Source: Micromonospora olivasterospora (GTDB taxonomy: Bacteria > Actinomycetota > Actinomycetes > Mycobacteriales > Micromonosporaceae). Taken from it: 64,000 nt of DNA. Of the stretch, positions 8,526-16,610 are shown one piece after another. The translations under genes were made by a program, and so were the position numbers. Position 1 is the first letter of the stretch. Each line of letters starts with the position of its first letter. Location of the stretch: contig NZ_VLKE01000001.1 in the NCBI RefSeq assembly GCF_007830265.1, positions 682,001-746,000 on the forward strand, given 5' to 3'. Under the pieces are notes generated by a model. That model was not told the origin of the DNA. It did not search any database and saw only the letters and a program-made list of their open reading frames with translations.

Positions 8526-9140
8526 ATGGACGAGCGAAGGGCGGCGATGGCGCGGCGAACGGGGCGGCGGCCCGGCAACCCGGACACCCGGGAGGCGATC
8601 CTCGGCGCGGCGCGCGCCGCGTTCGCCGAGCGGGGCTTCGACGCGGCCTCGATCCGGTCGATCGCCCAGGCCGCGGGCGTCGACCCGGCGCTGGTCCACC
8701 ACTACTTCGGCAGCAAGGACCAGCTCTTCCTGGCCGCGATGAACGCCCCGCTCGACCCGGGGGCGCTGCTGCCGGCGGTGCTCGCGGGCGCGCCGGACGG
8801 CCTCGGGGAGCGGCTGGTGCGCACCTTCCTCGGGGTGTGGGACTCGCCGGCCGGCGCCGCCGCCGTGGCCCTGCTGCGCTCGGCGGTCAGCAACGAGTGG
8901 ACGGCCCGGCTGCTACGCGAGTTCGTGGTCACCCAGGTGCTGCGCCGGGTGCTCGACCACCTCGACGTCGACCCGGCCGAGCTGCCGCTGCGCGGCTCGC
9001 TGGTGGCCACCCAGCTGATCGGGCTGGCCACGACGCGCTACGTCCTCCGGCTGGAGCCGGTCGCCTCCGCCCCGCCCGAAACCCTGGTCGCCGCGCTCGC
9101 TCCCACCGTGCAGCGCTACCTCTTCGGCGACCTCGGGTGA
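8526..9140 (+). CDS. TetR-family transcriptional regulator
   Basis: A 204-residue TetR-type repressor. The N-terminal helix-turn-helix reads TREAILGAARAAFAERGFD, then SIRSIAQAAGVDPALVHHYF and GSKDQLFLAAM, the classical TetR pattern at residues ~20-65. The C-terminal ligand-binding domain is of the actinobacterial type that includes RLVRTFLGVWDSP. The ATG at 8526 gives the longest form; the ATG at 8547 (MARRTGRR) has GAAGGGCGG directly upstream and may be the true start. It lies downstream of, and in the same direction as, the ABC exporter pair, so regulation of that transporter is likely but not shown. Confidence 0.9.
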   Translation: MDERRAAMARRTGRRPGNPDTREAILGAARAAFAERGFDAASIRSIAQAAGVDPALVHHYFGSKDQLFLAAMNAPLDPGALLPAVLAGAPDGLGERLVRTFLGVWDSPAGAAAVALLRSAVSNEWTARLLREFVVTQVLRRVLDHLDVDPAELPLRGSLVATQLIGLATTRYVLRLEPVASAPPETLVAALAPTVQRYLFGDLG

Positions 9141-9187
9141 GGGCACCGGCCGGCGCCCGGCCCGGCCGGCCCGACCTCCACCGCGGC

Positions 9188-9227
9188 CGTCGTTCCCCGC
9201 CCGCCTGCCGGAGGGCGGGGAACGACG
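9188..9227. terminator. Bidirectional terminator hairpin between convergent genes
   Basis: A perfect 15-bp inverted repeat (CGTCGTTCCCCGCCC at 9188-9202 and its complement at 9213-9227) encloses a 10-nt loop. It sits between the convergent TetR gene (ends 9140) and ABC exporter gene (ends 9230), just where a shared terminator is expected. No long T-run follows, as is common in actinomycetes. Confidence 0.8.
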
Positions 9228-9229
9228 AA

Positions 9230-11023
9230 TCAGCGGGTCTGCTCCAGCCAGGACGCGTACAGCAGGCCGTAGACCGAGTCCGGGTCGCGGACCAGCTCGT
9301 CGTGCGGCCCGCGCTGCACCACGCGGCCCCGGTCCACGACGATCACCTCGTCGGCCGCCTGGGCGGTGGAGAGCCGGTGCGCGATGGCGAGCGTCGTGCG
9401 GCCCCGGGTCACCGCGTCCAGGGTGCGTTGCAGGCGTACCTCGGTGGCCGGGTCGACCGCGCTCGTCGCCTCGTCCAGCACCAGCAGGTCCGGGTCTGCC
9501 ACGTACGCCCGGGCCAGGGCGACCAACTGCCGCTCGCCCACGCTCAGCGCCTCGCCGCGCTCCCCCACCGGCGTGTCCAGCCCCGACGGGAGCCCGTCCA
9601 GCCAGTCGGCCAGCCCCAGCTCGGTGAAGGCGGCGGTGAGCTGCGCGTCGGTCAACTCCGGCCGGGCGAAGCGGACATTCTCCCCGACGGTGGCGTCGAA
9701 CAGGAAGCCGTCCTGCGGGACCATCACCACCCGGGAGCGCAGCGAGGCGAACCGGACCTGCCGCAGCGGCACCCCGGAGAGCAGCACCTCGCCGGTGGCC
9801 GGGTCCATCAGCCGGGTGAGCAGCTTGGCGAACGTCGTCTTGCCGCTGCCGGTCTCCCCGACCACCGCGACCCGGCTCTTCGCCGTGATCTCCAGGGTCA
9901 CGTCGTGCAGCACCGGCGGGCCGCCCGGGTAGGCGAAGCTCACCCCGGCGAACCGGACGTCCAGCGGCCCCGACGGCAGCTCCCGCCCCCGTTCCCCGGG
10001 GTCGGCCACATCCGGGGCGATGTCCAGCACGTCGAGCACCCGCCGCCAGCCGGCGATCGCGTTCTGCGCCTCGTTGAGCACCTCGGTGGCGATCTGCACG
10101 GGCTGGATGAACAGCGTAACCAGGAACAGGAACGCGGTGAGCTGGCCGATGGACAGGTCGCCGCCCGCGCCGAGGACGATGCCGAGGGCCACCACGCCGG
10201 CCAGCGCCAGCCCGGCGGCCAGCTCGCCGACCGAGCTGCCCATGATGCTGATCCGGATCGCCCGCTGCTGGGCCAGCCGCTGCCCGTCGATCGCGACGTC
10301 GAGCCGGCGAGCCGTCCGCCCGGCGATCCCGTACGCCCGGATCACCGGCGCGCCCACCACGCTCTCGGCGATGGTGCCGAGCAGGGTGCCCGTCCGCTGC
10401 CGGACGACCGCGTACGCCCCCGCGAGGCGACGTTGGAGCAGCCGGATCACCAGCACCGCCGGCGCGAACGCGGCGAGCACGACCAGGGTCAACTGCCACG
10501 AGTACGCCAACATCACGGCCGTGGTCACCAGCAGCTGGCCGAGGTTGACGATCAGGATCACGCCGCCCCACTGGAGGAACTGGGTGATCTGGTCGACGTC
10601 GCTGGTCACCCGCGACACCAGCGAGCCGCGCCGCTCGGACTGCTGGTGCAGCATCGACAGGTCGTGCACGTGCCGGAACGCCCGGGTGCGCACGTTGGCC
10701 AGCGCCGTCTCGCTGACCGTGAACAGCCGGCGCATCATCAGGTACCCGCAGACGGTGGTCACCGCCAGGACGGCGGCGGTCACGGCCACGACGGACCACA
10801 CCACGCCCAGGTCGAGCCCGCCGACGATGCCGTCGTCGATGCCCTTCTGCACCGCCACCGGAACGGCGACCCGCCCGACCATGTAGACCAGCGCCAGGCC
10901 GAGCGTGCCGGCCAGGCCGGTGCGCAGCTCCGGGGAGAGAGCCAGCCCGCGGCGCAGCGTCCGCCAGGTCGACTCGCCACCCTCCGCCGGCCGCTCGTCC
11001 TGCTCCACGGTCGCGCTGCTCAC
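9230..11023 (-). CDS. ABC transporter, fused membrane and ATPase domains (second of a pair)
   Basis: A 597-residue half-transporter: six-helix exporter membrane domain (e.g. LGLALVYMVGRVAVPVAVQ, VVWSVVAVTAAVLAVTTVCG, ITQFLQWGGVILIVNLGQLL) followed by a nucleotide-binding domain. Walker A is GETGSGKTTF, the signature region is slightly degenerate (ALSVGERQLVALARAY), Walker B is LLVLDEATSAVD, and the switch histidine is in IAHRLS. The partner is the neighbouring gene at 11261-13138, so they probably form a heterodimer. The GTG at 11023 (MSSATVEQDE) is chosen because the last repeat unit upstream ends in a TGA overlapping it; GAGAGG lies upstream. A GTG 40 codons upstream is in the same frame through the repeats and could give a longer form. 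Confidence 0.93.
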   Translation of the reverse strand: MSSATVEQDERPAEGGESTWRTLRRGLALSPELRTGLAGTLGLALVYMVGRVAVPVAVQKGIDDGIVGGLDLGVVWSVVAVTAAVLAVTTVCGYLMMRRLFTVSETALANVRTRAFRHVHDLSMLHQQSERRGSLVSRVTSDVDQITQFLQWGGVILIVNLGQLLVTTAVMLAYSWQLTLVVLAAFAPAVLVIRLLQRRLAGAYAVVRQRTGTLLGTIAESVVGAPVIRAYGIAGRTARRLDVAIDGQRLAQQRAIRISIMGSSVGELAAGLALAGVVALGIVLGAGGDLSIGQLTAFLFLVTLFIQPVQIATEVLNEAQNAIAGWRRVLDVLDIAPDVADPGERGRELPSGPLDVRFAGVSFAYPGGPPVLHDVTLEITAKSRVAVVGETGSGKTTFAKLLTRLMDPATGEVLLSGVPLRQVRFASLRSRVVMVPQDGFLFDATVGENVRFARPELTDAQLTAAFTELGLADWLDGLPSGLDTPVGERGEALSVGERQLVALARAYVADPDLLVLDEATSAVDPATEVRLQRTLDAVTRGRTTLAIAHRLSTAQAADEVIVVDRGRVVQRGPHDELVRDPDSVYGLLYASWLEQTR

Positions 11024-11264
11024 CGGTCCCACCTCTCGTCCGCGACTGCGGGGCTCCGCTCCGCTGCACTCCTCGCGCTCACCGGGGGCCCGCCTTCCGT
11101 TCGCGACTGCGGGGCTCCGCTCCGCTGCACTCCTCGCGCTCACCGGGGGCCCGCCTTCCGTTCGCGACTGCGGGGCTCCGCTCCGCTGCACTCCTCGCGC
11201 TCACCGGGGCCCGCCTTCCGTTCGCGACTGCGGGGCTCCGCTCCGCTGCACTCCTCGCGCTCAC
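11024..11264 (-). repeat. Relay repeat array, 4 units (60, 61, 61, 59 bp)
   Basis: Four units of the same family as at 3212-3565 lie between the two ABC genes. GTG codons occur at 11264 (overlapping the TGA of the upstream gene), 11204, 11143 and 11082, and the next is the start codon at 11023. Unit lengths differ, but the first three sum to 182, which is 2 modulo 3. A frame opened at 11264 therefore reads through three units and stops at the TGA overlapping the GTG at 11082; the last unit then stops at the TGA overlapping 11023. Confidence 0.93.
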
Positions 11265-13138
11265 CGGTCCACCTCGACTTCCTCCAGGCCGGAGGCCAGC
11301 GGGCCGACCTCGTCGTACGTGCGCTGCTGCGCGCGGTCGGTCTCGGCCTGCTCGTAGGCGGTGACCAGGTCGGCGTAGCCGGGGACGGTGGCGAGCAACT
11401 CGACGTGGGTGCCCCGGGCGACCACCCGCCCCTGCTCCAGGTAGACGACCTCGTCGGCCAGCGCGATGGTGGCCCGCCGGTACGCCACGACGAGGATCGA
11501 CGCGGCCGGACCGCCGGCGGCCGGGGCGCGCAGCCCGGCCAGGATGGCCGCCTCGACCCGGGGGTCGACCGCGCTGGTGGCGTCGTCGAGGACCAGCAGG
11601 CGGGGCCGCCCCGCGAGGGCCCGGGCCAGGGTGAGCCGCTGCCGCTGCCCGCCGGAGAGCGAGGTGCCCCGCTCGCCGACCATCGTGTCGAGCCCGTCGG
11701 GCAACGCCGCGACGAAGCCGTCGGCCTCGGCCAGCCGCAGCGCGGCCCAGACGTCGTCGTCGGTGACGCCCGGCCGGTCGAGGGTGATGTTGGCCCGGAC
11801 GGTGTCGTCGAAGACGAACGGCACCTGGGCGACCAGCGCGACCGTGCCGGCCAGCGACGCGGGAGTGACCTCGCGGACGTCCACCCCGTCCAGGGCGACC
11901 GTGCCGGCGAGGGGGTCGACCAGCCGCACGGCCAGCGACGCGATCGTGGACTTCCCGGAGCCGGTGGGGCCGACCAGGGCCACCGTACGGCCGGCGGGGA
12001 CCGTGAACGAGACCTCGCCGAGCACCTCGGTGCCGGGCAGGTGCGCCTCGGCCGGCTCGTACGCGAAGCTCACGTCGGCGAAGGTGAGGGTGGCCGGGCC
12101 GGCCTCGTCCGGGTCGAGCGCGCGCTCGCCGTACGGCATCTCGCCGGTGGCGTCGAGGACCCGGCGGACGCGGTCCCAGCCGGCGACGCTGCGCGGCAGC
12201 TCGGCCAGGACCCAGCCGATGGCCCGCACCGGGAAGGCCAGCACGGTGAACAGGAACGCGACGCTGACCAGCTCGGTGACGGTGATCGCGCCCTGCCGGA
12301 GCCGGAACGCGCCGACCACCAGCACGGCGAGGGTGCCGAGGCTGGGCAGCGCCTCCAGCATCGGGTCGAAGACGCCGCGCAGCCGGCCGACGGAGATCAG
12401 CGCGTCGCGCAGCTCGCCGGCCCGGGTCGCGAACCGGGCGGTCTCCTGGGCCTCGCGGCCCATGGTCTTGACCACCAGGGCACCGTCGAAGCTCTCGTGG
12501 GCGATCCCGCTGACCTCGGCGCGGAGCCGCTGGGCCCGGGCCTGGCGGGGGGCCATCCGGCGCGAGTAGACCACGTTGAGGGCGAACAGCGCCGGGAAGA
12601 CGGTCAGCCCGACCAGGGCGAGCGCCCAGTCGGTGGCGAAGAGCGAGGCCACCGCGCCGACGAGCATCACGAGCGTGCCGACCGCGAACGGCAGCGGGGC
12701 GATCGGATACCAGGCCGCCTCGACGTCGGAGTTGGCGTTGGACAGCAGGGTGCCGGTGGCGTTGCGCTGGTGCCAGGACAGCGGCAGGTCCAGGTAGCGG
12801 CGGGTGACCCGGCGGCGGTAGGCGGCCTGGAGCCGGAACTGCATGTAACCGGCGCCGAGCCGGCGGCCCCAGATGCCGACCACCCGCAGCACGCTCATGC
12901 CGAACAGGGCGCCGGCCGCCGCGGCGAGCGCCGCGACGCCGACCGACCCGCGCTCGATCGCGGGCACCACCACGTCGCCGACCACCGCCCCGACCACGTA
13001 CGCGGTGGCCACGACCAGCAGGCCGAAGAGCACGCTGCCGGCCACCGCGACCGCGAAGATCCGCGGCTGTTCCCGGATCGCCCGGCCGAGAACCCACAGC
13101 CCTCTGCGCAGCACGTCCCGACTTGTCCTGCTGGTCAC
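11261..13138 (-). CDS. ABC transporter, fused membrane and ATPase domains (first of a pair)
   Basis: A 625-residue exporter half-transporter, first gene of the two-gene ABC operon. The membrane domain begins after VLRRGLWVLGRAIREQ with spans such as IFAVAVAGSVLFGLLVVATA. The nucleotide-binding domain has Walker A GPTGSGKSTI, signature SLSGGQRQRLTLARAL and Walker B LLVLDDATSAVD. Here the catalytic glutamate after the Walker B aspartate is replaced by Asp (LDDA), whereas the partner keeps Glu (LDEA); such asymmetry is common in heterodimeric exporters. The GTG at 13138 has GGGGGAG upstream; a TTG 8 codons earlier is less likely. GATAAT about 20 nt upstream may be the -10. The TGA overlaps the first GTG of the repeat array. 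Confidence 0.93.
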   Translation of the reverse strand: MTSRTSRDVLRRGLWVLGRAIREQPRIFAVAVAGSVLFGLLVVATAYVVGAVVGDVVVPAIERGSVGVAALAAAAGALFGMSVLRVVGIWGRRLGAGYMQFRLQAAYRRRVTRRYLDLPLSWHQRNATGTLLSNANSDVEAAWYPIAPLPFAVGTLVMLVGAVASLFATDWALALVGLTVFPALFALNVVYSRRMAPRQARAQRLRAEVSGIAHESFDGALVVKTMGREAQETARFATRAGELRDALISVGRLRGVFDPMLEALPSLGTLAVLVVGAFRLRQGAITVTELVSVAFLFTVLAFPVRAIGWVLAELPRSVAGWDRVRRVLDATGEMPYGERALDPDEAGPATLTFADVSFAYEPAEAHLPGTEVLGEVSFTVPAGRTVALVGPTGSGKSTIASLAVRLVDPLAGTVALDGVDVREVTPASLAGTVALVAQVPFVFDDTVRANITLDRPGVTDDDVWAALRLAEADGFVAALPDGLDTMVGERGTSLSGGQRQRLTLARALAGRPRLLVLDDATSAVDPRVEAAILAGLRAPAAGGPAASILVVAYRRATIALADEVVYLEQGRVVARGTHVELLATVPGYADLVTAYEQAETDRAQQRTYDEVGPLASGLEEVEVDR

Positions 13139-13291
13139 GCTCTCCCCCGCCGTAAGCCGCAATTATCCCCCCTCATCCTTACCGGTCCGGTCCAACCGCG
13201 CCGCCCCGGGCCGGACATGTCGGCGATCACGTTCCGCGCGTTCTCGACGCGGCGGGCCGCCAGCGGGGCGCGCCGGGCGCGCGGTCCGGCC

Positions 13292-13297
13292 TACGAT
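13292..13297 (+). promoter_or_regulatory. Leaderless -10 box for the 13305 gene
   Basis: TACGAT at 13292-13297 is followed by 7 nt and the ATG at 13305, so transcription would start at the ATG. No Shine-Dalgarno is present. The same spacing is seen at 19962, 27930 and 55538. Confidence 0.55.
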
Positions 13298-13304
13298 CGG
13301 TGCC

Positions 13305-13934
13305 ATGCCGCGGTACGCCCGGTCGGAGCGCGACGCGCTCGCCGACCTGATGCTGAGCGTGGGCCCGGACGCGCCGACCGTCGCGGAGGGCTGGACGGTC
13401 CGGGATCTCGCCGCCCACCTGCTCGTCCGGGAGCGACGGCCGGACGCGGCCGGCGGGATCGTGCTGCCGCCGCTGCGCCGGCGCGCCGAGCGGGTGCGGG
13501 CGCAGCTCGCGACCCGGCCGTTCGCCGAGCTGGTCGCCGAGGTCCGCCGCCCGCCGGCGTGGAGCCCGGTGAGCAACCCGCTCACCCACGAGCTGTTCAA
13601 CACGCTGGAGTTCTACGTCCACCACGAGGACGTCCGCCGGGCCACGGCCGGGTGGCAGCCGCGCGAGCTGCCGGCCGGGCTGCACGCCCGGCTGTGGCGC
13701 CAGGCCGCGGTGCTGGGCAGGCTCGGGCTGCGCCGCTTCCCCGCCGACGTGCTGGTGCAGGCGCCCGGGTACGGCGAGCTGGCGGCGGGCCGGGGCGGCC
13801 CGCGGGTCCGGCTGGTCGCCGCGCCCGGCGAGCTCGCCCTGTTCCTCACCGGCCGGCAGCGGGTGGCCCGGGTCCAGGTGGACGGCCCGGCGGCGCTTGC
13901 CGACCGGCTGCGCGCCGCCCGGCTGGGCATCTGA
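13305..13934 (+). CDS. TIGR03085-type DinB/maleylpyruvate isomerase-like protein
   Basis: A 209-residue protein that fits the actinobacterial family with a mycothiol-dependent maleylpyruvate isomerase (DinB-like) metal-binding N-terminus. It begins MPRYARSERDALADLML; visible family features are GWTVRDLAAHLLVRERRPDA (first metal-ligand histidine in AAHL) and NTLEFYVHHEDVRRA, which holds the HHE metal-binding histidines. The C-terminal domain ends with an SCP2-like segment (LALFLTGR). These proteins are thought to use mycothiol in detoxification, but the exact reaction for this branch is unknown. Probably a single gene with a leaderless transcript. Confidence 0.85.
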   Translation: MPRYARSERDALADLMLSVGPDAPTVAEGWTVRDLAAHLLVRERRPDAAGGIVLPPLRRRAERVRAQLATRPFAELVAEVRRPPAWSPVSNPLTHELFNTLEFYVHHEDVRRATAGWQPRELPAGLHARLWRQAAVLGRLGLRRFPADVLVQAPGYGELAAGRGGPRVRLVAAPGELALFLTGRQRVARVQVDGPAALADRLRAARLGI

Positions 13935-13994
13935 CGCCGGCCGGCGTCGCGCCCACGGGCCAATCATGGGGGCCGATCCGGGCTGTCGTACCCT

Positions 13995-14027
13995 CGTCCG
14001 GGCGCCCGGCCCGGGGCGCCCCGGACG
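13995..14027 (+). promoter_or_regulatory. Strong hairpin in the leader of the terpene synthase gene
   Basis: CGTCCGGGCGCCC (13995-14007) pairs with GGGGCGCCCCGGACG (14013-14027), with one bulged base and a very short loop. The hairpin ends 11 nt before the ATG at 14039 and immediately precedes the Shine-Dalgarno GGAGAGG. It could affect ribosome access or mark the end of the upstream transcript. Confidence 0.5.
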
Positions 14028-14038
14028 GAGAGGCGCAC

Positions 14039-14980
14039 ATGCGGAGCTTCGCGCTCTCGGCACTGCACGAACCGCCGTTTCCCACGCGGCGACACGCGGA
14101 CACCGACCGCGCCGCCGAGGAGAGCCTGGACTGGGCGCGGGCGCTGGGGCTCGCCACCGAGGAACCGCGCCTGCGCCGGCTGCGCCGCGCCGCCGCCGCC
14201 GAGCTGGCCGGGCGCACCTGCCCGGACGCCGCAGCCGACCGGCTGCGCCTGCTGACCGACCTGGTCACCTGGTTGTTCGTCGTCGACGACGCGTGCGACG
14301 AGGACGGCCTGGGCGACGACCCCACCCGGCTGGCCCCCGTGGTCGCCGGCCTGCTGGACGTGCTGGACCGGCACGGCGGCCCGGGCGCGCCGCCCGGCAG
14401 CCCGCTCGCCGCCGCGCTGGACGACCTCTGCCGGCGCACCGGCGCCCACGGGCGGCCGGCGCTGCTGCTGCGCTTCGTCAGCCAGGTGCGCGACTACCTG
14501 CTGGCGCTGCTGTGGGAGGCGGCCAACCGGCAGCACCGGCGGGTGCCGGGGGTGGCCGAGTACGTCCAGCTGCGCCGGCACACCGGCGCCGTGCACCCCG
14601 CCTTCACCCTCACCGACCTGGCGTACGACGCGCCACCGGGGGCGGCCCGCCGGGTCTCCGCGGCGCTGGCCGGCGTCGAGACCCTGGCCGGCGACCTGGT
14701 CTGCTGGTGCAACGACCTGTTCTCGTACGGCAAGGAACACCGCTCGGACCCGGACCCGCACAACCTGGTCAGCGCGATCGCGGCCGAGACCGGGCAGGAC
14801 GAGGCGGCGGCGCTGCGCGCCGCCGCCGACCGGTTCAACCGGGGCCTGGCCACGTACGCGGAGCGGGAGGCCGAGTTGCTCGGGGCCGGCGTTCCCGCGG
14901 TGGGCGCCTTCCTGGCCGCGCGGCGCAACTGGATCAGGGCGACCTACGACTGGTCGGCTCGCTCCGCCCGGTACGCCTGA
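14039..14980 (+). CDS. Class I terpene synthase
   Basis: A 313-residue bacterial class I terpene cyclase. The aspartate-rich metal motif is in LFVVDDACDEDG (DDxxCD form, ~residue 80), and the NSE/DTE-type second metal motif is in WCNDLFSYGKEHR (~residue 230). The pyrophosphate-sensing RY pair lies near the C-terminus (IRATYDWSARSARYA). It would ionise a prenyl diphosphate (probably farnesyl or geranyl diphosphate) and cyclise it; the product cannot be predicted. GGAGAGG stands 6-7 nt before the ATG. No P450 or prenyltransferase partner is nearby; an IS element begins 20 nt after the stop codon and separates it from whatever originally followed. Confidence 0.9.
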   Translation: MRSFALSALHEPPFPTRRHADTDRAAEESLDWARALGLATEEPRLRRLRRAAAAELAGRTCPDAAADRLRLLTDLVTWLFVVDDACDEDGLGDDPTRLAPVVAGLLDVLDRHGGPGAPPGSPLAAALDDLCRRTGAHGRPALLLRFVSQVRDYLLALLWEAANRQHRRVPGVAEYVQLRRHTGAVHPAFTLTDLAYDAPPGAARRVSAALAGVETLAGDLVCWCNDLFSYGKEHRSDPDPHNLVSAIAAETGQDEAAALRAAADRFNRGLATYAEREAELLGAGVPAVGAFLAARRNWIRATYDWSARSARYA

Positions 14981-14992
14981 TCGCGGGCGGTC

Positions 14993-15000
14993 CACTAGCC
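14993..15000 (+). repeat. Left target-site duplication of the IS element
   Basis: CACTAGCC here is repeated exactly at 16516-16523, the 8-bp direct repeat made by insertion of the element. Confidence 0.9.
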
Positions 15001-15062
15001 GCAACGTCGCTCGGTTAAGGCGTTGTGGCGGCTGTCGAGGGGTGTGTCGCTCAGGCAAACAG

Positions 15063-15125
15063 AAGCGGAGTTCCGGTATTGAGGTGAGTCACTCCAAGAC
15101 ACCCTCGAGACCAGGAACTCCGCTT
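15063..15125 (+). repeat. Internal inverted repeat before the transposase start
   Basis: AAGCGGAGTTCC (15063-15074) and GGAACTCCGCTT (15114-15125) are perfect 12-bp complements; the right arm abuts the transposase TTG start. In a transcript entering from outside the element, the hairpin would occlude initiation, as known for IS10 and IS50. If transposase transcription began between the arms, the hairpin would not form. Confidence 0.7.
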
Positions 15126-16501
15126 TGGTCGATCAGATTGCCATAACCCGTACGGTGAGGGTAGCCGCGGGGGTGTTCGCACCGGGTCATCTGGGTGAGT
15201 TGACCCAGTTCATACCTTTCGAGATGGTCGATGAGATCCTCGCGGCGACCCGCCGTACGCAGCAGCGGATCCGACTGCTGCCGGCCCGGGTGGTGGTCTA
15301 TCTCGTCCTGGCGGGTTGCCTGTTCGCCGAACTCGGCTACGGGCAGGTGTGGCGGAAACTGACCGCCGGTCTGGCCGGGCTGGACCTGGCCGAGCCGTCC
15401 TCGGGGACGTTACGTGAGGCACGGCAGCGGCTCGGGTCTGCGCCGCTGCGGGCGTTGTTCGACCTGCTCCGCGGCCCGGCGGTCACCACGGCGAACCACG
15501 CCGTGCGCTGGCGGGGGCTGCTGGTGGCCGCGATCGACGGGACCACGATGTCGGTAGCCGACGCCGAGGCGGTCCGGGCCCGTTACCGCAAACAACGGGG
15601 TAACCACGGCGGGGCCGGCTACCCGGCCCTGCGGCTGAGTGTCCTGCTGACCTGCGGCACCCGCTCGATCATCGACGCCGTGTTCGGCCCGATCAGCACC
15701 GGTGAACTCGACCAGGCCCACACCCTGGCCCGTAGCCTGCGGGCCGGGATGCTGCTACTGGCCGACCGCAACTACGCCGCCGCCGACCTCATCACCACCC
15801 TCGCCGCGACCAAGGCCGACCTGCTGATCCGCTGCAAGAACGGCCGCCGCCTACCCGTGATCACCCGCTACCGCGACGGCTCATGGCTATCGACCATCGG
15901 CACCCTGCGCGTGCGGGTCATCGACGCCCAGATCACCATCAGAACCAGCGACGGCACCCGCACCAGCGGCTACCGGCTGATCACCACCCTGCTCGACCCG
16001 CACACCCACCCCGCCGGCGAATTGATAAAGCTGTATCACCGCAGATGGGAAATCGAAACCGCCTACCTGGAGATCAAATCCAGCATCCTCGGCGGCCGGG
16101 TCCTACGCGCACGCACCCCCGACGGCATCGACCAGGAGATCTACGCCCTGCTCACCGTCTACCAGGCCCTCCGCACCGCCATGACCGATGCCACCGACAG
16201 CCAGCCCGCCACCAACCCCGACCGAGCCAGCTTCACCACCGCCCTGCACACCGCCCGCGACCAGATCACCAACGCCACCGGCGTCATCGCCGACACCGTC
16301 ATCGACCTGGTCGGCGCCATCGGCCGCGCGGTCCTGGCCCACCTGCTACCCGACCGCCGGATCCGGGTGAAAACCCGGATGATCAAACGCTCAAACTCCA
16401 AGTACCAAGCCCGCGGACCCAACGTAGACCGGCATAGCTACAAAGCCACCATCGCGATCGACATCATCACAAACCATTGCGAAACACCCGCCGGACCTTA
16501 A
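15125..16501 (+). CDS. IS4-family transposase (DDE)
   Basis: A 458-residue transposase that cuts and inserts the surrounding element. The first DDE aspartate is in LLVAAIDGTTMSV, the second in LLADRNYAAADL, and the IS4 signature Y(2)R(3)E(6)K is exact in YHRRWEIETAYLEIK (~residue 305), holding the catalytic glutamate. The N-terminal domain (PFEMVDEILAATRRTQQRIRLLPARVVVYLVLA) matches the IS4 N-terminal dimerisation region. The first possible start is a TTG at 15125 at the edge of an inverted repeat; a GTG further in (~15156) is an alternative. The frame is intact to the right end of the element. Confidence 0.93.
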   Translation: MVDQIAITRTVRVAAGVFAPGHLGELTQFIPFEMVDEILAATRRTQQRIRLLPARVVVYLVLAGCLFAELGYGQVWRKLTAGLAGLDLAEPSSGTLREARQRLGSAPLRALFDLLRGPAVTTANHAVRWRGLLVAAIDGTTMSVADAEAVRARYRKQRGNHGGAGYPALRLSVLLTCGTRSIIDAVFGPISTGELDQAHTLARSLRAGMLLLADRNYAAADLITTLAATKADLLIRCKNGRRLPVITRYRDGSWLSTIGTLRVRVIDAQITIRTSDGTRTSGYRLITTLLDPHTHPAGELIKLYHRRWEIETAYLEIKSSILGGRVLRARTPDGIDQEIYALLTVYQALRTAMTDATDSQPATNPDRASFTTALHTARDQITNATGVIADTVIDLVGAIGRAVLAHLLPDRRIRVKTRMIKRSNSKYQARGPNVDRHSYKATIAIDIITNHCETPAGP

Positions 16502-16515
16502 CCGAGCGGCGTTGC

Positions 16516-16523
16516 CACTAGCC
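16516..16523 (+). repeat. Right target-site duplication of the IS element
   Basis: CACTAGCC, identical to 14993-15000. The chromosomal sequence continues seamlessly after it toward the acyl-CoA ligase gene. Confidence 0.9.
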
Positions 16524-16610
16524 GACGTCCGGGGGCAGGCAATACTCTTCGGTAACCGCAGAACCGACGTGACCCCCGTCACGCCTCCACCCCCGAAGGC
16601 GGCTACAGCG

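Larger units (their letters stand above)
15001..16515 (+). mobile_element. Complete IS4-family insertion sequence (1515 bp)
   Basis: The element is bounded by 20-bp terminal inverted repeats, GCAACGTCGCTCGGTTAAGG (15001-15020) and its complement with one mismatch (16496-16515). It is flanked by a perfect 8-bp target duplication CACTAGCC. It carries one intact transposase gene. Perfect duplication, near-identical ends and an open transposase indicate a recent insertion. It landed 12 nt after the terpene synthase stop codon and disrupts no visible gene. The 8-bp duplication is within the range reported for IS4-type elements. Confidence 0.95.

Noticed and set aside
9230-13138. The two ABC proteins as siderophore (IrtAB-like) importers.
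   Set aside because: No siderophore-interacting domain and no iron-related neighbours. They fit general heterodimeric exporters, so no substrate is claimed.
8510-14980. A 2,156-codon open frame on the plus strand across the TetR, ABC and terpene synthase regions.
   Set aside because: It is antisense or out of frame to well-supported genes, with arginine/proline-rich composition typical of third-position GC shadows. High GC removes stop codons.
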